A stretch of 64,000 nt of DNA from a virus: IMG/VR virus record IMGVR_UViG_3300044568_003163, positions 230,035 to 294,034 of that record, one strand, 5' to 3'. The notes beneath the pieces were generated by a model. The model had not been told where the DNA came from and did no database searches. It saw nothing but the letters and a program-made list of their open reading frames with translations. Below, piece after piece: positions 49,949 through 57,171 of this stretch (its first letter is position 1; each line of letters begins with the position of its first letter). The position numbers and the translations under genes were made by a program.

Positions 49949-50881
49949 TTAGTTAATATCAAACTCTTTTAACCAATCTTCGATGTCGCCATCATTACCA
50001 GATACCGCATCAGAAGATACTTCAGCAAGGTTTTGAGTTTTAACAGGTGCAGATTGTGCAGGTGCAGATTGTTGTGAAGGAGCTGATGGTGAACTTACTG
50101 CAGCATATGCAGCACCTGGATTACCAGTTAATTCGCCTAAGAATTTATTAACTCTGTCTCTTTGTTCGTCTGACCATGGTTTAAAGTCAAATTCTTCAAG
50201 TGGTTGTAATCCTTCATAAAGAGAAAGAATTAAGTTACGAGATTCAGCATTATTTTCCATTTTAACTCCTTTAACAGAGATTGGAGAATTAGCTGTTGCG
50301 AATTTACATTCGTCATAATTCCAATAACCACCTTTAAGTGTAACTTTGATTGAGAAATCTTTACCATCGAAGAAATCGAAGATATTTGTTGGTGTTGTAC
50401 CCATTTCGATCTCAGTAGCATCCGGTTGGATTTGAGCGTCGATTAGCTTTTTAACAGCTTTTGGATATCTGAAAATTTGAATTGTTCCTTCTAATTCAGG
50501 ACGTTGTGGGTCTTTCACGATCTCAACATAAGAATAGTAGTACTCTTTACGCTTGATGTGTTCTGCTTGTTTTTTGTCAAATGCTGATTCAGATTTGAAC
50601 AATTTCCAGAATGTGTCTTGAATTACTGATTTTTCATTAACTGAAGAAGGACAGTCAACGTAGAATCCTTCACCTTCGTGCAATTCTAACCAATAGGAGA
50701 ATTTCTTAACGATAGATTTTTTAGGGTTCTTGATGTTTGGTACGAATCGTACGATTGCTCTGTAGATAGAGTCTTTAGATAGCTTAGGGTCAGTTTTAAA
50801 CTCTGAGCTCTTTGATGCGGTTTTTGCTTCTTCTTGGTATGCGTCGATGCCAATGTTGAAGATGTCGAAATTGTTTTCCAT
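49949..50881 (-). CDS. 32: Single-stranded DNA-binding protein (gp32)
   Basis: Coats single-stranded DNA in replication and recombination. Overall gp32 pattern: short N-terminal helix, OB-fold core with IYRAIVRFVPNIKNPKKSIVKKFSYWL, FYVDCPSSV, YYYSYVEIVKDPQRPELEGTIQIFRYPKAVKKLI, TNIFDFFDGKDFSIKVTLKGGYWNYDECKF, then a Pro/Ala/Ser/Gln-rich linker and an acidic tail (GNDGDIEDWLKEFDIN) for partner binding. 310 residues, T4 301. The zinc Cys/His set of T4 is not obvious. It has a 170-base leader with repeated GTAAGTAAA and its own terminator. Confidence 0.9.
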   Translation of the reverse strand: MENNFDIFNIGIDAYQEEAKTASKSSEFKTDPKLSKDSIYRAIVRFVPNIKNPKKSIVKKFSYWLELHEGEGFYVDCPSSVNEKSVIQDTFWKLFKSESAFDKKQAEHIKRKEYYYSYVEIVKDPQRPELEGTIQIFRYPKAVKKLIDAQIQPDATEIEMGTTPTNIFDFFDGKDFSIKVTLKGGYWNYDECKFATANSPISVKGVKMENNAESRNLILSLYEGLQPLEEFDFKPWSDEQRDRVNKFLGELTGNPGAAYAAVSSPSAPSQQSAPAQSAPVKTQNLAEVSSDAVSGNDGDIEDWLKEFDIN

Positions 50882-51051
50882 TTTACTTACGTTTTATTTA
50901 CTTTGTTTATTTAATATGACCTACTTATTAGATAGATTCAATCTACTTTCTTAACTTACTTCCGGACTAAAATTAATCAGTCGATTTTTACTTACTAGTT
51001 GTTAGGGTCTTTACTTACTTGTTATATGAGTTATATATCCTCTTGGATTCA
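50882..51051 (-). promoter_or_regulatory. Leader of the SSB gene with GTAAGTAAA repeats and two promoter-like boxes
   Basis: This is the longest untranslated leader here. The minus strand has GGATATATAACTCATATAAC near 51022-51041, combining the late-type and the CATATAAC boxes, followed by at least three AGTAAGTAA-like repeats and a final CGTAAGTAAAATG at the start codon. A/T-rich and little structured. T4 gp32 represses its own mRNA by binding such a leader; the repeats could be the equivalent binding site. Confidence 0.5.
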
Positions 51052-51402
51052 TTAAACATCACCAAAATGTGATATTTTTTCATTCAGCTCTTCTGTTGTA
51101 TGACCGCATCTAGCATTTTTCTTTTTGTTTTCTCGCGCTTTTAGCATTTGTAAATTGCATGGATGTGCTAAGAAAAAAGGATCCATTTTATCTTTGAATC
51201 CTTGTGATATTGAATAGATGTGGTCTAAATGATTAGCTTTCCAGCTTCTCTTTAAATTTTTAGGATTAATGATATTTTTAAAAAGATCGTAATTTCTTTC
51301 CGTTAAAGCTCGGACAAATATAAAATAATCTTCTTTGTTGTCTAATAGCTCTTGATAATTATTTCGATATGTTTCAAAATTTATTAAATTAGGATTTAGC
51401 AT
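51052..51402 (-). CDS. HNH-type nuclease-like protein (116 aa)
   Basis: NHLDHIYSISQGFKD (about 57-71) followed by HPCNLQMLKARENKKKNARC is the betabetaalpha-metal HNH pattern (D-H-I...N-L...N-x-x-K). Small free-standing HNH proteins in phages are often homing endonucleases or packaging-associated nucleases. It overlaps the KTSC gene by 14 bases and lies upstream of the SSB leader; it may be a mobile gene inserted there. Confidence 0.7.
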   Translation of the reverse strand: MLNPNLINFETYRNNYQELLDNKEDYFIFVRALTERNYDLFKNIINPKNLKRSWKANHLDHIYSISQGFKDKMDPFFLAHPCNLQMLKARENKKKNARCGHTTEELNEKISHFGDV

Positions 51403-51715
51403 CTTTTATTTTTTCATATTTATAATCTTCTCGTCTAATCATTTTCCAAAATCGAGTACCATAAGTTTTCATCTTTTCTCTGGAAAATAAATTTTGAACT
51501 CCACTAGTTAATGAATCAAGCTTAGTCTTTTCATCACCAAAAATTCTAAATACTCTAGGTGGTACATCAAAATAACGATAGACTGAACCATCCCAAAATT
51601 CAATTTCTAACTTTCTAGTTTCAGAATCATATTTGATGTTTTCTAAATGCGAAGAATCAACCGGCTTATTATACGCCGCTTCATTCAAGAAATCTTCGTA
51701 TTTCAAAAAGTTCAT
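51389..51715 (-). CDS. KTSC-domain protein with capsid-targeting leader (108 aa)
   Basis: Leader MNFLKYEDFLNEAAYNK (cut after LNE), then a KTSC domain: VDSSHLENIKYD, LEIEFWDGSVYRYFDVPPRVF. KTSC is a small beta domain found at the C-terminus of some lysyl-tRNA synthetases and in many phage and stress-gene contexts; its activity is unknown. The C-terminal 40 residues are basic. Joined to a head leader it is a good candidate injected protein. Confidence 0.75.
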   Translation of the reverse strand: MNFLKYEDFLNEAAYNKPVDSSHLENIKYDSETRKLEIEFWDGSVYRYFDVPPRVFRIFGDEKTKLDSLTSGVQNLFSREKMKTYGTRFWKMIRREDYKYEKIKDAKS

Positions 51716-52042
51716 TTATGTAGTTCTATTTTTCTCGATCCAAGCTTTATAAACTTTGATTGCATCTCGCATACCTTCAGTTTGGTGTTCATGTTTAGCT
51801 GCTCTATTCATCATTGTAGTAGCTATCGACATAGCCCATTGGTGTTCGCCTTTCTTTTCTAATCCATCTAATTGCTTACAACTAGATTCGGCCTTTTCTT
51901 TATCGGCATATCCAGTTCCCTTTAAGGCTCTTCTACCACCTTTGCTATATAAACCAATATCCGGTGGATTTTTGTTTTCTTCGTCTAATTCAAAAGTTTC
52001 GAATATTTCAACGAATTCTGCGTAATTTAAGAATGTTTTCAT
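51716..52042 (-). CDS. Predicted internal head protein with GTGYADKEKA domain (108 aa)
   Basis: Start taken at ATG 52040-52042 (MKTFLNYAEFVEIFE), a variant of the head leader, rather than 52087. The body has YSKGGRRALKGTGYADKEKA, QWAMSIATTMMNRAAKHEHQT and MRDAIKVYKAWIEKN, a pattern I recognise from uncharacterised conserved phage proteins. A late-type GATATATACTATATG sequence ends at its start codon. Confidence 0.6.
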   Translation of the reverse strand: MKTFLNYAEFVEIFETFELDEENKNPPDIGLYSKGGRRALKGTGYADKEKAESSCKQLDGLEKKGEHQWAMSIATTMMNRAAKHEHQTEGMRDAIKVYKAWIEKNRTT

Positions 52043-52057
52043 ATAGTATATATCTTG
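52042..52057 (-). promoter_or_regulatory. Late-promoter-like element at the 51716-52042 gene
   Basis: Minus strand AAGATATATACTATATG runs into the start codon, so the message would be almost leaderless unless the start point lies further up. A relative, GATACATATACTATATG, precedes the gene at 53146-53445. Confidence 0.42.
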
Positions 52058-52175
52058 AAAATAAGTTGATTTTATGAAACAGCACAAGACCTCGAGTCAT
52101 ATAATGATTACTTGTATTCAAGGAAATTGAAGAAGTTTATTCCGAGGTGGCCAAGGGAAACCCAAGGTTTGCTTA
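52058..52175. other. Intergenic stretch without a gene
   Basis: Some 118 bases between the RuvC-like gene stop and the late-type element. I see no ORF, tRNA or convincing hairpin; CCAAGGGAAACCCAAGG is only an imperfect inverted repeat. Confidence 0.5.
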
Positions 52176-52781
52176 CTACAATGAAACCCAAGACAGAGCA
52201 ATAGCATCAGTAATATCATCAATAGGTTTTGGTAGAGTAAATTCCTCTGCTCGATCAAGTCCTAATTCTACAAGTCTTAATTTGAAAGGAGTGTCTTTTA
52301 CTTCCAAGAACTTACGTAACATATCACATTTTGAAGCGTTTCCATTTCCAGTGTATATTTTCTTTAGAGACTTTGGTGGCACTACATCAATACAATGTCC
52401 ATAAATTTGAATCAATTTAACTTTTAGGAAAGTATTGAATGATACTAAATCAATAAAGGAATTTCCCTTAGAACCAAAAGAAAAACCTTCAATTCTAATT
52501 TGTGGAGTTTCTGAGATATAAGGATTTATTGCTTCTATTATTTGATCTGATAGATTATCGGCATTTTGAAGTTTTATTCGTTGATCAGCTAACGCATCTT
52601 TAGTGTTACCTCCTTTTTCATAAGAAATAACACTAATCATATCAGATAAAGCTTTATGCATTTTAGATCCAGCAAGCTCAGAACGATAATTAGGAACAAA
52701 AGAAAAGATAGTAAGTTCACCATCTTTGTTTATTGCTACGGCAGTGGAGTTTATAGAGAAGTCAATTCCTATTGTAGTCAT
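52176..52781 (-). CDS. RuvC-like Holliday junction resolvase (RNase H fold)
   Basis: The four acidic positions of the RuvC/RNase H fold are recognisable: TIGIDFSINSTAVAI (first Asp), IRIEGFSFGSKGNSF (Glu), PPKSLKKIYTGNGNASKCDM, and PIDDITDAIALSW (last Asp pair). Crossover-junction cleavage is therefore likely, a job T4 gives to the unrelated endonuclease VII (gp49). 201 residues. It is surrounded by head-cargo genes, but itself lacks a leader and could act in packaging-linked debranching. Confidence 0.8.
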   Translation of the reverse strand: MTTIGIDFSINSTAVAINKDGELTIFSFVPNYRSELAGSKMHKALSDMISVISYEKGGNTKDALADQRIKLQNADNLSDQIIEAINPYISETPQIRIEGFSFGSKGNSFIDLVSFNTFLKVKLIQIYGHCIDVVPPKSLKKIYTGNGNASKCDMLRKFLEVKDTPFKLRLVELGLDRAEEFTLPKPIDDITDAIALSWVSL

Positions 52782-52782
52782 A

Positions 52783-53145
52783 TTATATTTTTTTGCCTAA
52801 AGCAGCACCTAAAGCAGCACCTACTAAACGACTAGTTAACATATCAAAAACTACACCTTTCTCTATTCCTAGAACATTAGCAATAATTTTTCCGATCGAT
52901 GAACCTAAAGCAAATCCTGTAAGTCCTCCTAGGATAGATCCTAAAAATCCTTCATTTGTAAGTTCTTCATTAAGGTCTTTAATAGTTTTAGTGTCCATAT
53001 ATTCTTCGCAAAAAGCTTTGATTGCGGCATCTACCTTAGCTTCTTCTTCTGTCGTAAGTTCGGATTTTAAATTTTCATTAAGTTCTAATAATTCAGCTTC
53101 GGTAAATCTACCTTCCGATAAAAGATGTTCTTTAAATGTTTTCAT
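52783..53145 (-). CDS. Capsid-targeted glycine-zipper membrane protein (120 aa)
   Basis: The start MKTFKEHLLSEGRF is leader-like (LSE site at residue 11); further L-x-E sites (LNE at 24 and 60) lead up to a C-terminal half that is a glycine zipper: GFLGSILGGLTGFALGSS and LVGAALGAALGKKI. Such repeats insert in membranes and can form pores. If cut at residue 60, a compact hydrophobic peptide of about 60 residues is released. A role in DNA or protein passage through the host inner membrane is inference. Confidence 0.65.
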   Translation of the reverse strand: MKTFKEHLLSEGRFTEAELLELNENLKSELTTEEEAKVDAAIKAFCEEYMDTKTIKDLNEELTNEGFLGSILGGLTGFALGSSIGKIIANVLGIEKGVVFDMLTSRLVGAALGAALGKKI

Positions 53146-53445
53146 TTAGTTTTTAAATTCTTTTAAAAGTGAATCTGCTAAATATCTAGCGTTTATTCTA
53201 AAAATTAATCCAGCTGCTACGTGATTTTTTTCCCATTCCATGCAATCTCTAAAAAAATCCATGTTATTAAAGTACTTTTCAATAAAAGATGCCATTTCTT
53301 CTTTAGGATAATTATCAACAGTTTTTCCATCTGGGATGAATTGAATATAAGATCCGGCATGGTCTTGATTACCTATCATAGTAAAGGTAAATCCACTAGA
53401 AGAAAATCTATTAGCTTCTAGTATAAGTTCGTTAAATGTTTTCAT
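53146..53445 (-). CDS. Predicted internal head (capsid-targeted) protein (99 aa)
   Basis: The leader MKTFNELILEANRF is the closest match here to the T4 form MKTYQEFIAEARV, with the cut expected after ILE and before Ala. The rest is alpha/beta (FTFTMIGNQDHAGSYIQFIP) with a helical end. No known family. It starts 15 bases after the tube-like gene and is followed directly by the glycine-zipper gene. Confidence 0.68.
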   Translation of the reverse strand: MKTFNELILEANRFSSSGFTFTMIGNQDHAGSYIQFIPDGKTVDNYPKEEMASFIEKYFNNMDFFRDCMEWEKNHVAAGLIFRINARYLADSLLKEFKN

Positions 53446-53462
53446 ATAGTATATGTATCTTT
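53446..53462 (-). promoter_or_regulatory. Late-promoter-like variant before the 53146-53445 gene
   Basis: Minus strand GATACATATACTATATG, matching the element at 52042-52057 except for two extra bases. It overlaps the end of the tube-like gene. Confidence 0.35.
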
Positions 53463-54027
53463 ATTGTAATTGGAAGTCTATTCTCATATCGTTGAAAGCA
53501 AACGTAGCTTCAAAAGTTCTAAATTCTGGAGTTACTTCAGAATACGACATTGTAAATTCGTTCAATCCGGTAAATAAACAATCCGTAAATATTGAAGAGT
53601 ACATTGCATTACCTTCCGCATCAAATATTCTAATAGGAACATCAACAGTATATGGTTTTGAAGTAGAGAACGAATAGTAATAAAAGAAAGTTTCTAACAT
53701 AATCCAATAATTGACATTTCCGTCAAATAATTGAAAAGTGATGGTAAAATTACGATCGATTAAAGTCTCTTGTGATAATGCCTGTCTAAATTTACGAGTA
53801 GTACCTTTTGCTGCATCTTGATATCCGGGTTTAACTTGCTCGATAGGAGAATAATTAAAATTAGGTATCGTAATTGATTGTATCGAGTAATTTACTAAGT
53901 CGGAAACATTCCTAACCGGAGTTGGCATTCGATGTATATATGGCAAATACCTTTGCTTAATTTCTTCCGGTATAAAAGTCTTTGGTAGTTCGACTTTAAA
54001 TAAGTCGTTTCTATTTTGTAAAATCAT
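53461..54027 (-). CDS. Tail tube-like protein (gp19/gp54 fold)
   Basis: Probably a tail tube or tube-initiator protein. The C-terminal two thirds read as the tube fold: RNFTITFQLFDGNVNYWIMLETFFYYY, DVPIRIFDAEGNAMYSSIFTDCLFTGLNEFTMSYSE, and FRTFEATFAFNDMRIDF. This is a strand-rich pattern I associate with T4-like tube proteins, with NYW/FFYYY in the inter-subunit helix. 188 residues against 163 in T4 gp19. Whether it is the main tube protein or a baseplate-end relative cannot be told, since sheath and baseplate genes are outside the window. Confidence 0.55.
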   Translation of the reverse strand: MILQNRNDLFKVELPKTFIPEEIKQRYLPYIHRMPTPVRNVSDLVNYSIQSITIPNFNYSPIEQVKPGYQDAAKGTTRKFRQALSQETLIDRNFTITFQLFDGNVNYWIMLETFFYYYSFSTSKPYTVDVPIRIFDAEGNAMYSSIFTDCLFTGLNEFTMSYSEVTPEFRTFEATFAFNDMRIDFQLQ

Positions 54028-54033
54028 ATGTTA

Positions 54034-57000
54034 TTAAAATCTATCGTTATTATCATCTCCGAGTAAATCTCCAGGTACATCATCGAAATTTAGTGATAGA
54101 GCTACTTTGTTGTGTACTAAAATACCATTTGCATAGTATGTGTGATTGTCTTCTATTTCTAAGTTGTATACTTTAGTAGGTTTCTTAGAGACTATTTCCG
54201 TAATTCCTTCAATTGTTATATGTTCATCGAATTCATTTAACGCGATATCGCCTTCGATTAATTGAGCCACTTCTAAATCATGTAATTCCATAGATGAAGT
54301 AGGGTCGAATGAACACCAACCTTTATCAATAATCCAGAATGGATGCTCAGGTGTACATTGTATTGAAGTTCCATCAGCAAAATCTAATAAGATAAATTTA
54401 GAAGCAGATGGTTGTATAAGAGATTTTACAATTCCTATTTCAGTTTCTTCGTAATCTTCGTTATATGTTAAAATTTCCATTCCAACTTTAACTTCTTCGA
54501 TTAACATTTTAATTCCATCCGGTAAAGTAATGTAAGTTCCTTCAACGAAACATCCACCTCCACCTCCACCTGAACCACTAGCCTGTCCAGTATTTTGCAC
54601 TGGAGCGGTAGGAATTGGAGCTGGATTAATTGGCGCTGGTTGAGGATTAACTACTGGTCTAACTGGCGGAGCCGTTACGTTAGGTGCATTTTGAGAGACA
54701 CCACCTCCACCACCTTGTTGTGTATATGTTGTTGCCGGAGTAACATTTATATTAGCAAGATTTGCATTTAATTCTAATTCAACAAAAGAAGGAGTTGGTA
54801 CAGGAGTAGGAGCTTGTACTACTACCGGTTCACTACTAACAGGAGCAACATAAGTAGTAGCTGCTTGACTAGTAACCGGAGTTGGTAATGGAGCTGGTGC
54901 TGATATCGTTATTTGTTGAGTGTTAATTATTTGACTTTGTGTTGCTAATTGACTTTGTAATGTAGATAATAAACCTTGTTCCATTAACATTTTAGATTGA
55001 CATAAAGATAAAGCTGCATTCAATTCCTTTACTTGATTGTTTAAAGACGATATCGTTGATTGAGATGAATCTAATTGTTGGTTTAAATTTGATATTTGTT
55101 GATTTAAAATCGATATGGTTGCTAATTCTGCTGCATTAGTTGATGTTAATTTAGTTATTTGAGCTGCATCTGATGCATCATTAGCCGAAAGCTGAGCATT
55201 AAGCTTTGAATAATCATTTATTTGCTGAGTTAATAGTTGATTTTGTTCTAATGATTTAGTTAAATTATCTGCTTGAATTTTTATTTGATTGTTCAAACTA
55301 GTATTTTGCGAAACGAATAGATTGATAGATGATTCTAACGAAGCAATTTTATTAGCTTCATTCATATTCAACCACTCATCATTATTATAGAATCTACCGT
55401 TATATAAAAAGGTCTTATCTCCTTTGATATTCAATAAGAATATTCTAAATTGACGATTAGAAAATCCAAGTATAGTATTTGCTTGTGTTTCTGTTAATCT
55501 AAATACAATTTCACCTTTACTTTTCGAAGTAAACGTGCTAGGATATTCTTTTATTTCGACATTCTCACCGGTATTAGACGTAAAAGTAAGTATCAATTCA
55601 CCTATACCGGATAGATTAAGAGCCGTATTTTGTCCTTTTCGTGAGTCTTTTTGAAATATTACAAACTTTAAGAAAGTTACTGAATTTGTAATTAAAATTC
55701 TAGCTAATCCATTACTATAAATAGTAGAATTGTTATTACTAACTAATGCTTGTCGAGAAACCTTAATTAAATTACTTCTTTCTGAGAGTGTATCAACATC
55801 CGGATTTATTGAACTATAAGATACAGAAATTTGAGTATTATCTAAAAACGATGTGATGTACTTAAAGTTATCTAAAACTGGCTCAACAATTCTATTAAGT
55901 TGAATGTCTTTAATAACGTTCTTATTGTAAATTACAGATTGAATTGGATTTTCTCCTAGATTAAGTTGTAGTAATTTTCTGCCGTACTTAGCAACTGAAT
56001 ATGATGTTAACGAAGAAGCTTTCCATACTTGAGAATTATCGTTACGGTTATACATACGAACTACGTAATCAATTTTAAAGGCTATTGCCGATGAATTCTT
56101 AATTATCGGTCTAAAAGTATTAACTAAATCATAATTAGTTGTCTGTGACATTTGGATATCATCGGTTTTAACCCAATAATACGATTGACTAGATGAATCA
56201 TATATGTATTCAGATATTACTAAATCATGAAGTAGCATATAATTATATCCATTAGAATTTAAGTCATTAATGAATTGCTCGATAATAGCTCCATTGTATG
56301 TACCATAAAACTCGATATAATCTCCGTTACTTGATTCCTGAATAGTAGCTGCAACCGTACTAAATTGGTCTTGTGTTGCTAAATCAAATTGAGTAGTTTC
56401 TTGTAGATAAATGTAATCTTGTCCGTCAATTTCTCTTCGTTCATTAATCCAAGCAAAAGTTGCTTGAATAGTTTGGTCACGCTTTATTCCTATGATAGTT
56501 CCATTATTAGGCTCTTGAGTAATTCTCTCTACCACAGTGTCGCCGGTTAGATTGCCTATCCAGTAATCAATAATAAGGTTATGTAATGAAAGTACTCTAA
56601 ATTCTAAATAAGAATCATAAATACGTCCTCCGAAAAAGAATGAATTTGGATTTAATGTTTCGTATGTATCGTTTCGATTAAATACGAAATTTGCAAGATT
56701 AAAAAGTTTTCCGTTTTTCTTTGCAGCTTTAAGATTAAATATAAGTCCTTGATATTGCTCATAATTAAATCCTTGAACTAAGTGAAGTCTAACTGTATCA
56801 TATACAGGAGCTTGTGGTGTAGTAAATACAATAGGTAAATTCGCAGTAGATGTTAAATTATCATCGTAGTCGTTGTAAAAAATAGCTTTATCAATATCTA
56901 ATAAAGCTGATCTGTACGGATCAACATACGCATAAGATCGGTTTCTGACGTTACCAGTACCTAAAGGCAATCCGAGCTGTATTAATTCATTTGCGTCTGA

Positions 57001-57171
57001 ATTAAGTATTATATCTTGTCCATCATGAGCATTTCTCATCTTCCAAATAGGATTGGTAGTTGTGCTTAGACGATAAGGATTTCCTAACGTGTTAATTTCT
57101 GATTGGTCAGCATAAATGTACTCTAAAAGGACAGATGATGATATACCGATAAATTTTGAAGATGTTGCCAT
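54034..57171 (-). CDS. Large tail/baseplate structural protein with C-terminal Hint (intein-like) domain (1045 aa)
   Basis: Residues 1-600 are beta-rich, with no family I recognise (YADQSEINTLGNPYRL at the start). About 610-735 is a coiled coil (SLNNQIKIQADNLTKSLEQ..., SNLNQQLDSSQSTISSLNNQ). Then come a Pro/Thr/Val linker and a Gly run ending at Cys874. Residues 874-1021 are a Hint domain: CFVEGTYITLPDG (block A, Cys1), CTPEHPFWI (block B, T-x-x-H), VYNLEIEDNHTYYANGILVHN (blocks F/G, terminal His-Asn). The next residue is Lys, not Cys/Ser/Thr, as in bacterial intein-like domains. Self-cleavage or splicing with a 24-residue acidic tail is expected. Upstream of the tube-like gene. Confidence 0.8.
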   Translation of the reverse strand: MATSSKFIGISSSVLLEYIYADQSEINTLGNPYRLSTTTNPIWKMRNAHDGQDIILNSDANELIQLGLPLGTGNVRNRSYAYVDPYRSALLDIDKAIFYNDYDDNLTSTANLPIVFTTPQAPVYDTVRLHLVQGFNYEQYQGLIFNLKAAKKNGKLFNLANFVFNRNDTYETLNPNSFFFGGRIYDSYLEFRVLSLHNLIIDYWIGNLTGDTVVERITQEPNNGTIIGIKRDQTIQATFAWINERREIDGQDYIYLQETTQFDLATQDQFSTVAATIQESSNGDYIEFYGTYNGAIIEQFINDLNSNGYNYMLLHDLVISEYIYDSSSQSYYWVKTDDIQMSQTTNYDLVNTFRPIIKNSSAIAFKIDYVVRMYNRNDNSQVWKASSLTSYSVAKYGRKLLQLNLGENPIQSVIYNKNVIKDIQLNRIVEPVLDNFKYITSFLDNTQISVSYSSINPDVDTLSERSNLIKVSRQALVSNNNSTIYSNGLARILITNSVTFLKFVIFQKDSRKGQNTALNLSGIGELILTFTSNTGENVEIKEYPSTFTSKSKGEIVFRLTETQANTILGFSNRQFRIFLLNIKGDKTFLYNGRFYNNDEWLNMNEANKIASLESSINLFVSQNTSLNNQIKIQADNLTKSLEQNQLLTQQINDYSKLNAQLSANDASDAAQITKLTSTNAAELATISILNQQISNLNQQLDSSQSTISSLNNQVKELNAALSLCQSKMLMEQGLLSTLQSQLATQSQIINTQQITISAPAPLPTPVTSQAATTYVAPVSSEPVVVQAPTPVPTPSFVELELNANLANINVTPATTYTQQGGGGGVSQNAPNVTAPPVRPVVNPQPAPINPAPIPTAPVQNTGQASGSGGGGGGCFVEGTYITLPDGIKMLIEEVKVGMEILTYNEDYEETEIGIVKSLIQPSASKFILLDFADGTSIQCTPEHPFWIIDKGWCSFDPTSSMELHDLEVAQLIEGDIALNEFDEHITIEGITEIVSKKPTKVYNLEIEDNHTYYANGILVHNKVALSLNFDDVPGDLLGDDNNDRF
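54109..54552 (-). other. Hint / bacterial intein-like (BIL) domain within the 1045-aa protein
   Basis: Codons for Cys874 (TGT at 54550-54552) through Asn1021. It has block A Cys, block B T-P-E-H and C-terminal V-H-N, with no endonuclease insert (148 residues). Preceded by six glycines and followed by Lys. Confidence 0.85.

Noticed and set aside
50882-51051. Replication origin or CRISPR-like array in the repeat-bearing SSB leader
   Set aside because: The repeats are short, irregularly spaced and lie in an mRNA leader; there is no spacer structure.
52140-52210. GC-richer stretch that looked like a possible tRNA
   Set aside because: No cloverleaf arms or T-loop GTTCRA can be drawn, and the right part is the end of the RuvC-like gene.
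54109-54552. Active homing intein
   Set aside because: No endonuclease region, and the residue after the final His-Asn is Lys, so classical splicing is unlikely; treated as a BIL-type Hint domain.
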